From the NCBI GenBank assembly GCA_902475645.1, contig CABSAH010000051.1, positions 1-10,070 on the forward strand: DNA of 10,070 nucleotides, written 5' to 3'. Position 1 is the stretch's first letter, and every line of letters starts with the position of its first letter. The notes under the pieces are model-generated. The model worked only from the letters and a program-made list of their open reading frames with translations. It did not search any database and had not been told where the DNA came from. This stretch comes from an uncultured Christensenellaceae bacterium (GTDB lineage: Bacteria > Bacillota > Clostridia > Christensenellales > CAG-138). Position numbers and translations under genes: made by a program. Of this stretch, positions 5,401-10,070 are shown piece after piece.

Positions 5401-6972
5401 TTACGCCTTGGGGCCGGCTTCGATTATATTCTTGGGCATATCGGAATACTTCTCGAAGTTCTTCACGAAGCGGGCGGCCAAATCCTTGGCGGTGGCTTCG
5501 TATTCGGCATCGTTGTTCCAAAGCCTGCGCTGGCTGAGGAATTCATCCGGCACGTTGGGGCAGGCGGTGGGAACCATAACGTTGAATATGGGGTCCAGCA
5601 CGAATTCGCCCTTTTCAAGGTCGCCGTTCAGCGCGGCGGTAACCATGGCGCGGGTGTATTTAAGCTTCATGCGGGAGCCTACGCCGTACTTGCCGCCGGC
5701 CCAGCCGGTGTTGACAAGGTATACGTTGGTGTTGTGCTGCTCTATGCGCTCGCCCAGCATATTCGCGTATACGGAAGGATGCAGGGGCAGGAACGGCGCG
5801 CCGAAGCAGGTGGAGAACGTGGTCTGCGGCTCTATTATGCCGCGCTCCGTACCGGCAAGCTTGGAGGTATAGCCGGACACGAAGTGGTACATGGCCTGGT
5901 CGGCATTGAGCTTGGAGATGGGAGGCAGCACGCCGAAAGCGTCCGCGGTAAGGAATATAACGGTCTTGGGATGGCCCGCAACGCTGGGTATAAGGCAGTT
6001 GGGGATATAATCCACGGGATAGCCCACGCGGGTATTCTCGGTAAGGCTGTTGTCCGCATAGTCCAGCTTGCGGGTTTCGGGATCCATTACAACGTTTTCA
6101 ACCAGCGAGCCGAACTTTATGGCGTTCCAAATCTGGGGCTCGTTTTCCTGGGAAAGGTTGATGCACTTTGCGTAGCAGCCGCCTTCTATATTGAATATGC
6201 CGCTTTCGCTCCAGCCGTGCTCATCGTCGCCTATAAGGCTGCGGTTGGGGTCTGCGGAAAGGGTGGTTTTACCGGTTCCGGAAAGGCCGAAGAACAGCGC
6301 GCTGTCGCCCTCGGCGCCCACGTTTGCGGAGCAATGCATGGTGAACACGCCCTGCTTGGGCAGAAGATAGTTCATAACTGAGAACACGCTCTTCTTGATT
6401 TCGCCCGCGTACTGGCTGCCGGCGATTATGACGGTGCGCTTGTTGAAGTTGACTATTATTGCGGCCTCGCTATGCACGCCGTCCGTTTCGGGGGAGCATT
6501 TGAAGCCGGGCGCCGCTATTATGGTGAAGCCGGGAACGAAGTCCTTAAGCTGCTCCTCGGTAGGACGGACAAGCAGCTGATGTATGAACAGGTTCTGGCT
6601 TGCAAGCTCGTTAACAACGCGCACGGGCAGATGATACTTTTCGTCCGCACCGGCAAAGCCGTCGAACACGAATATATCACGGCCCTGCAAGTAGGCGGTC
6701 ATGCGGTTATATATAGCCTCGTACTTTTCTTCGCTTATGGGAACGTTTACCTTGCCCCAATCTATATCGTCGTGAATATTGGGCGCGTCTACAACAAAGC
6801 GGTCGTCAGGGGAACGGCCGGTGTATTTGCCGGTGGTCACTACCAGCGCGCCCGTTTCGCTAAGCGTGCCTTCGCCGCGGCGGAGCGCATGCTCAACAAG
6901 CTGTGCGGGCGTAAGATTCTTGTACACGGCCTTGGGCGCGATTATGCCCAGCGCCTCAATGTAATCACTCAT
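5401..6972 (-). CDS. pckA: phosphoenolpyruvate carboxykinase (ATP)
   Basis: A cytosolic enzyme interconverting oxaloacetate + ATP with PEP + CO2 + ADP; in fermenters it often runs in the carboxylating, ATP-forming direction. 523 residues, standard length. With the ATG at 6972 as residue 1, the visible signatures are GRSPDDRF (52-59, substrate Arg53), the metal/substrate lysine pair KK (193-194), HCSANVG with His213, the kinase-1a loop GLSGTGKTT (229-237, Lys235), the kinase-2 LIGDDEHGW (Asp250 as Mn2+ ligand), and TRVGYP with Arg315. All catalytic residues are present. I prefer the ATG at 6972, 10 bases after AGGAG, over an in-frame TTG at 6978 that sits only 4 bases from it. It has its own promoter and terminator, so it is probably monocistronic. 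The enzyme family uses Mn2+, notable beside a Mn2+ riboswitch in the same window. Confidence 0.97.
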   Translation of the reverse strand: MSDYIEALGIIAPKAVYKNLTPAQLVEHALRRGEGTLSETGALVVTTGKYTGRSPDDRFVVDAPNIHDDIDWGKVNVPISEEKYEAIYNRMTAYLQGRDIFVFDGFAGADEKYHLPVRVVNELASQNLFIHQLLVRPTEEQLKDFVPGFTIIAAPGFKCSPETDGVHSEAAIIVNFNKRTVIIAGSQYAGEIKKSVFSVMNYLLPKQGVFTMHCSANVGAEGDSALFFGLSGTGKTTLSADPNRSLIGDDEHGWSESGIFNIEGGCYAKCINLSQENEPQIWNAIKFGSLVENVVMDPETRKLDYADNSLTENTRVGYPVDYIPNCLIPSVAGHPKTVIFLTADAFGVLPPISKLNADQAMYHFVSGYTSKLAGTERGIIEPQTTFSTCFGAPFLPLHPSVYANMLGERIEQHNTNVYLVNTGWAGGKYGVGSRMKLKYTRAMVTAALNGDLEKGEFVLDPIFNVMVPTACPNVPDEFLSQRRLWNNDAEYEATAKDLAARFVKNFEKYSDMPKNIIEAGPKA

Positions 6973-7033
6973 TTTCAAATAGCTCCTTTCAACGTTGCGC
7001 GATTCTATCGCTTAATTGACCTTAACCGAAACA

Positions 7034-7062
7034 ATTATACCCCGAAGCACTACTTATTGCAA
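7034..7062 (-). promoter_or_regulatory. pckA promoter
   Basis: Minus strand: -35 TTGCAA (7062-7057), 17-base spacer, perfect -10 TATAAT (7039-7034). Predicted start near 7027, leader about 55 bases. The -35 is self-complementary and is also the -35 of the divergent promoter. Confidence 0.8.
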
Positions 7063-7086
7063 GCGCGGCAGCATATGTGTTAGAAT
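7057..7086 (+). promoter_or_regulatory. promoter of the L,D-transpeptidase gene, predicted leaderless start
   Basis: Plus strand: -35 TTGCAA (7057-7062, shared with pckA), 18-base spacer ending in an extended -10 TGT, then -10 TAGAAT (7081-7086). Seven bases after the -10 is the A of the ATG at 7093. No Shine-Dalgarno sequence is present before that ATG. Confidence 0.7.
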
Positions 7087-7092
7087 AATATC

Positions 7093-7905
7093 ATGAAAAA
7101 CGTTAAAATACACAAGTATACATTGTTGCTCTGTATACCGATGGCGCTGCTGATGGCCGCCTGCGGCATAATCGCTCCTTATGCGCCCACCGAAACGGTT
7201 GAAATACAGCCACCGACCCCCGCGCCCGCTACGCCCGAGCCCACGGTTGAGCCTACCGCAGAGCCTACGCCCGAACCCACGCCCGAGCCAACTCCCGAGC
7301 CTACGCCAGAGCCCACGGCATATTGCAGCGAGGATTATCCCCTTGCGGCAAAAAGCCTTAGAACGCGCGAGGGCGGGCGATATGCCGAGGAAAAGAAGCT
7401 GAATGACGATCCTTCCCTTTTCAGGGCCGTGGTGGATTTGACCAATCAGGCGGTATTCGTATACACGGCGGACGAAAACGGGGAATACACCGTGCTTGTG
7501 CGCGAAATGATATGCTCAAGCGGCATAGAGAAAACCAACCGAAGCCCGCGCGGCACGTTCACAATGGGCGATGATTACAAGCGCTTCGCATTCTTCGTGC
7601 ATTTCAACTGCTATGCCCAGTATTGGAGCCAGATTCGCGGCAGGATATACTTCCACTCCGTTCCTTATTCGGAGCGGGACGACAGATATCTTATGGAAGA
7701 GGAATTTTGGAAGCTTGGCGAGCCTGCGTCGCATGGGTGCATACGCCTTGCGCCCGACGATGCGCAATGGGTATATCTTTACCTTTGCCCCGGAACAACG
7801 GTTGTTATAACCGATGAGCCGGAGCGGGACGAGGAGCTGCGCGCGCGCCTTTTGCCCAAGGAAACGCCAACGCCCGATTGCTATATGATACAGGGTAAGG
7901 AATAA
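7093..7905 (+). CDS. L,D-transpeptidase (YkuD domain) lipoprotein
   Basis: A 270-residue exported protein predicted to cross-link or modify peptidoglycan by forming L,D bonds. Residues 1-23 are a lipoprotein signal ending in the lipobox LMAAC, so Cys24 would be lipidated and the protein held on the outer face of the membrane. Residues 38-76 form a Pro/Thr/Glu spacer with seven T-x-E-P repeats that could reach through the wall. The YkuD domain spans about 110-242, with the conserved His188 and the active-site motif SHGCIRL (213-219, catalytic Cys216, Arg218). A short Pro/Thr tail follows. The ATG has no ribosome binding site and sits at the predicted transcription start, so translation is probably leaderless. 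The next gene follows after 19 bases, so the two probably form an operon. Confidence 0.9.
   Translation: MKNVKIHKYTLLLCIPMALLMAACGIIAPYAPTETVEIQPPTPAPATPEPTVEPTAEPTPEPTPEPTPEPTPEPTAYCSEDYPLAAKSLRTREGGRYAEEKKLNDDPSLFRAVVDLTNQAVFVYTADENGEYTVLVREMICSSGIEKTNRSPRGTFTMGDDYKRFAFFVHFNCYAQYWSQIRGRIYFHSVPYSERDDRYLMEEEFWKLGEPASHGCIRLAPDDAQWVYLYLCPGTTVVITDEPERDEELRARLLPKETPTPDCYMIQGKE
7231..7314 (+). repeat. seven 12-base tandem units coding T-x-E-P
   Basis: Seven consecutive units encode TPEP, TVEP, TAEP and then four TPEP. Third-position differences between units keep the DNA from being a perfect repeat, which should limit slippage while keeping the protein spacer. Confidence 0.9.
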
Positions 7906-7924
7906 TAAAGAGGAGGAAATAAAA

Positions 7925-8554
7925 ATGAAGGTACTGCTCATCAACGGAAGCCCGCGTCCGCACGGATGCACCTATACCGCGCTGAGGGAAGCGGAAAAGA
8001 CGCTGAACGAGGCCGGAATCGAAACCGAGATATTTCAAATAGGCGCAAGCGCCATACAGGGCTGCACGGATTGCGGCGCGTGCGCGGGCGGCAAGGCATG
8101 CGTATTCGATAAGGAGGGCGAGGCAGTGACATTGGCCCGCAAAAAGGTGAACGAGGCGGACGGCATAATAGTAGGCAGTCCCGTGTACTTTGCAGGCCCC
8201 AACGGGAACCTGATTTCGTTTATGAACCGCCTGTTCTACGGCGGCAGCGTAAACTGCATTGGCAAGCCCGCCGCGGCAATAGCCTCCGCCCGCCGCGCAG
8301 GAACCACCGCCACGCTTGACGTGCTGAACAAATATTTCATAATACGCGGCATGCCCGTAGTGCCCAGCCAGTATTGGTGCATGGTACACGGCAACACCCC
8401 CGATGAGGTGGCGCAGGACAAGGAAGGCTTGCAGACCATGCGCACCCTTGGCCGCAACATGGCGTGGCTTATCAAATGCATAGCCGCGGGCAAGGCCGCC
8501 GGCATCACCCCGCCCGAGCGCGAGCCCCGTGTCAGCACGAATTTTATAAGGTGA
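7925..8554 (+). CDS. flavodoxin-fold NADPH-dependent FMN reductase / iron-sulfur flavoprotein-like
   Basis: A 209-residue cytosolic redox protein. The N-terminus MKVLLINGSPRPHGCT is the FMN phosphate-binding loop of the flavodoxin-like FMN reductase family. A compact cysteine motif follows at C47-x2-C50-x2-C53-x5-C59, matching the C-x2-C-x2-C-x4-7-C pattern that binds a [4Fe-4S] cluster in archaeal-type iron-sulfur flavoproteins. GSPVYFAGPNGNL (about 85-97) is the second FMN-contact region. The electron partner and substrate are unknown. Translation starts behind a strong AGGAGG 8 bases upstream, and the gene lies 19 bases after the transpeptidase gene, so it is probably co-transcribed. In some relatives with this motif the cysteines do not hold a cluster. 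Confidence 0.8.
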   Translation: MKVLLINGSPRPHGCTYTALREAEKTLNEAGIETEIFQIGASAIQGCTDCGACAGGKACVFDKEGEAVTLARKKVNEADGIIVGSPVYFAGPNGNLISFMNRLFYGGSVNCIGKPAAAIASARRAGTTATLDVLNKYFIIRGMPVVPSQYWCMVHGNTPDEVAQDKEGLQTMRTLGRNMAWLIKCIAAGKAAGITPPEREPRVSTNFIR

Positions 8555-8719
8555 CGGGGAGCGCGTTATAGTTAGTGCTTTGTAACGCGAAGCATTAAAT
8601 GCGCATAAGCTAAAAGGCGCGGCTTTGCCGCCTGTTCCCCTCCTTTCAACGCAACGCAATATGGTGCTTGGCATCTCCACTTGCTGTGTGATATGCTTTA
8701 TATGTCATTTCCCATGACT

Positions 8720-8781
8720 TAGACCCCCTTTGTTTTTTGATGCGGTTGGCGAACCTTCATCATTGTGACATTGGGGGTCTA
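8720..8781. repeat. 62-base nested palindromic element
   Basis: Perfect 9-base terminal inverted repeats TAGACCCCC (8720-8728) and GGGGGTCTA (8773-8781) enclose a second inverted repeat GATG...CATC, which itself encloses GGTT-GGCG-AACC. The layout suits either a tiny non-autonomous transposon end-to-end (MITE) or a folded RNA. I do not recognise the family, and no second copy is in the window. Confidence 0.55.
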
Positions 8782-8803
8782 CTGCTTGAAGCTTTCAATT
8801 CTC

Positions 8804-8818
8804 ACCGGCATAGCCGGT
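8804..8818 (+). terminator. short hairpin with T-rich tail, weak terminator candidate
   Basis: ACCGGC (8804-8809) pairs with GCCGGT (8813-8818) around ATA and is followed by TGTTGTTT. Its 3' arm overlaps CGGTTGT (8815-8821), which can instead pair with ACAACCG (8840-8846), so two mutually exclusive folds exist. Confidence 0.35.
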
Positions 8819-8849
8819 TGTTGTTTATCGTTTAAGCGCACAACCGCAA

Positions 8850-8880
8850 AAGGCTCCCGCATGGGAGCCTTAGTTTTTAT
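8850..8880. terminator. bidirectional terminator between convergent genes
   Basis: AAGGCTCCC (8850-8858) pairs perfectly with GGGAGCCTT (8863-8871) around GCAT. The plus strand continues AGTTTTTAT; the minus strand continues TTTTGC. It should end rnfAB transcription on the minus strand and any plus-strand read-through from the flavoprotein gene. Confidence 0.8.
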
Positions 8881-8910
8881 CCTTTTTATACTTTGCTGCA
8901 ATTTGCGGCT

Positions 8911-9723
8911 TTATTCCGCGCTGTCCTCGGCGGTGACGGAATAGTCGATTATGCAGCCGCAGGGGCAGACCTTGGCGCAGTCGCCGCAGCGGGTACACTT
9001 TTCGGGGTCTATGCGGGCGTAGCCGTCCTCAACGACTATGGCGCCGTATTTACATTCCTTCACGCAGCGTCCGCAGCCTATGCACGCCTTCATGCAGGCG
9101 GCGCGGGCAACGCGGCCTATGTCCTTATTGCGGCAGAGCACAAGGACCTTCGTCTCCGCGGGGATTATCCTTATGGCGCTGCGGGGGCAGGCCTTTTCGC
9201 AGTTGCCGCAGGCAACGCAAACATTGGGGTCTATGCTGGCGATGCCGTTGTTCATGCTTATTGCGCCGAAGCTGCAAACGCGCATACAATCGCCCAGGCC
9301 TATGCACGCATACGCGCATTCCCTCGGGCCGCCCGCCATGGATGCGGCGGTGGCGCAGCTGGTGTATCCGTCGTATTTATACCTTTCCTTAGCCACGCCG
9401 TTGTGACCCTGGCATATTACGCGGGCAACCATCTTTTCGCCTTCTTCAACGGTAATGCCCAGCGCTTCGCTTATGGCTGCCATATTGGCCGCGGGGCAGG
9501 CATTCGGCTTCGCTTCGCCGCTGACTATTGCTTCCGCCAGCGCAGCGCAGCCCGCGTAGCCGCAGGCACCGCAGTTGGCGCCGCCCAGAGCTTCGCCCAC
9601 TTTGGATATCCTCGGGTCCACCTCAACGGCCAGCTTTTTATCCGCAACTTCAAGCAGTATGCCGAATATCAATCCTACAACGCCAAGCACGCCCAGTGCA
9701 AGTACTACAGGGATCCAATCCAT
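8911..9723 (-). CDS. rnfB: Rnf electron transport complex subunit B, polyferredoxin
   Basis: The electron-entry subunit of the Na+/H+-pumping ferredoxin:NAD+ oxidoreductase at the cell membrane. 270 residues. An N-terminal membrane anchor (about 4-25) is followed by the Fe-S domain with C51-x2-C54-x4-C59-x16-C76. A ferredoxin-like array comes next: C136/C140/C146/C150 (CIGLGDCMRVCSFGAI), C169-x2-C172-x2-C175-x3-C179, C214-x2-C217-x2-C220-x3-C224, and C243-x2-C246-x2-C249-x3-C253. This gives capacity for about five [4Fe-4S] clusters. Extra cysteines at 104, 123, 197, 255 and 257 are not placed. GGAGG lies 7 bases before the ATG, and the gene starts 12 bases after the rnfA stop. As in the usual rnfCDGEAB order, it is the last gene of the operon, followed by a terminator. 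Confidence 0.95.
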   Translation of the reverse strand: MDWIPVVLALGVLGVVGLIFGILLEVADKKLAVEVDPRISKVGEALGGANCGACGYAGCAALAEAIVSGEAKPNACPAANMAAISEALGITVEEGEKMVARVICQGHNGVAKERYKYDGYTSCATAASMAGGPRECAYACIGLGDCMRVCSFGAISMNNGIASIDPNVCVACGNCEKACPRSAIRIIPAETKVLVLCRNKDIGRVARAACMKACIGCGRCVKECKYGAIVVEDGYARIDPEKCTRCGDCAKVCPCGCIIDYSVTAEDSAE

Positions 9724-9735
9724 TTCGTTCCCTCC

Positions 9736-10070
9736 TTACGCGCCAAGGCCCGCGAAACCCATGAACGCCACGGACATCAGGCCGGCAATTATCAGTGAGC
9801 TGGAGAAGCCTTTAAGGCAATCCGGAATTTTGGAAGTTTCAAGCCTTTCCCTAACGCCCGCCATAAGCACAATGGCCAGCAGGAAGCCCAGCGCGCCGAA
9901 TATGCCGTTGAGCACGGAATAGAGCAGGTTGAATTCCAGCACTTCGCCGCCAATGGTGATGGGGCTGCCTATGTTGAGCAGGCAAACGCCAAGCACGGCG
10001 CAGTTAGTGGTGATAAGCGGCAGATATATGCCCAGCGCCTTATAAAGGGAGGGGCTGCTCTTTTTGATGA
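9736..10070 (-). CDS. rnfA: Rnf electron transport complex subunit A (partial, C-terminal part)
   Basis: The frame is open from the window edge to TAA at 9736-9738, giving about 110 residues of the C-terminal half of this integral membrane subunit (RnfA/NqrE family). Three hydrophobic segments are visible: YKALGIYLPLITTNCAVLG with the family's conserved TTNCAVLG, LLYSVLNGIFGALGFLLAIV followed by LMAGVRERLE, and SLIIAGLMSVAFMGFAGL. In the family, RnfA and RnfE together form the membrane core around an Fe-S centre held by conserved Cys residues; the Cys in TTNCAVLG is one of these. The N-terminus is outside the window. The GTG at 9994-9996 is internal, not the start. rnfB follows after 12 bases, in one operon. 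Confidence 0.93.
   Translation of the reverse strand, partial: IKKSSPSLYKALGIYLPLITTNCAVLGVCLLNIGSPITIGGEVLEFNLLYSVLNGIFGALGFLLAIVLMAGVRERLETSKIPDCLKGFSSSLIIAGLMSVAFMGFAGLGA

Larger units (their letters stand above)
8555..8910. other. gene-free, highly structured intergenic region
   Basis: No coding sequence is supportable between the convergent flavoprotein gene and rnfB. The stretch is dense in inverted repeats: CGCGTTA/TAACGCG (8562-8568 with 8583-8589), the palindrome ATGCGCAT near 8600, a GC-rich hairpin at about 8615-8633, GTCAT/ATGAC just before 8720, the 62-base element at 8720-8781, and hairpins at 8804-8818 and 8850-8871. GGGGA (8556-8560) and TCCCC (8636-8640) could close the first cluster into one domain. 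Confidence 0.6.

Noticed and set aside
5368..6381. 337-codon plus-strand ORF
   Set aside because: It is antisense to pckA. Such long mirror ORFs arise because the real genes avoid TTA, CTA and TCA codons.
6973..6978. TTG start for pckA two codons upstream
   Set aside because: It lies only four bases from the Shine-Dalgarno sequence; the ATG at 6972 is the more likely start.
7805..8680. 291-codon minus-strand ORF
   Set aside because: It is antisense to the flavoprotein gene; no domain, and the plus-strand gene has a strong ribosome binding site and FMN motif.
8893..9798. 301-codon plus-strand ORF
   Set aside because: It is antisense to rnfB and the end of rnfA, with low-complexity Ala/Gly/His composition and no start signals.
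1..10070. CRISPR array, tRNA or rRNA genes
   Set aside because: No regularly spaced direct repeats, no cloverleaf with CCA or GTTCGA-like arm, and no rRNA signature seen on either strand.

Overview
The window looks like chromosome from an anaerobic, gut-type clostridial Firmicute. The evidence is an Rnf ferredoxin:NAD+ oxidoreductase, an ATP-type PEP carboxykinase, a sodium-pump decarboxylase beta subunit, strong GGAGG ribosome binding sites, compact Rho-independent terminators, and a short palindromic repeat of the kind common in Oscillospiraceae-like genomes. Coding DNA is moderately GC-rich, yet several genes use AUA for almost every isoleucine. The genus cannot be named from this window.

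Layout. (1) 1-730 is a lower-GC stretch with no convincing full gene: the 3' end of a reading frame, two tiny minus-strand ORFs and a strong hairpin, probably the worn edge of a mobile element. A palindromic repeat follows at 731-790. (2) 812-2391, minus strand: promoter, a yybP-ykoY type (Mn2+) riboswitch with its terminator platform, an OadB-like ion-translocating membrane protein, a 52-residue OadG-like membrane protein, and a terminator. (3) 2641-5321: a type I ABC exporter half-transporter (minus) divergent from a GntR/FCD-family regulator (plus). (4) 5343-8554: pckA (minus) divergent from an L,D-transpeptidase lipoprotein and an iron-sulfur flavoprotein-like gene (plus). The two promoters share one palindromic -35 hexamer, and the transpeptidase mRNA is predicted to be leaderless. 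(5) 8555-8910: a gene-free, highly structured intergenic region. (6) 8911-10070: rnfB and the 3' part of rnfA (minus), the end of an Rnf operon.

How the genes relate. Rnf and the OadB-like protein point to Na+ (or H+) bioenergetics, and PckA and OadB both belong to the oxaloacetate node. The most unusual element is the Mn2+ riboswitch in front of an orphan OadB/OadG-like pair with no biotin or carboxyltransferase subunit nearby. This raises the possibility that the pair moves or responds to Mn2+ rather than being an ordinary decarboxylase Na+ pump. All calls come from reading the sequence; no searches or folding programs were run.
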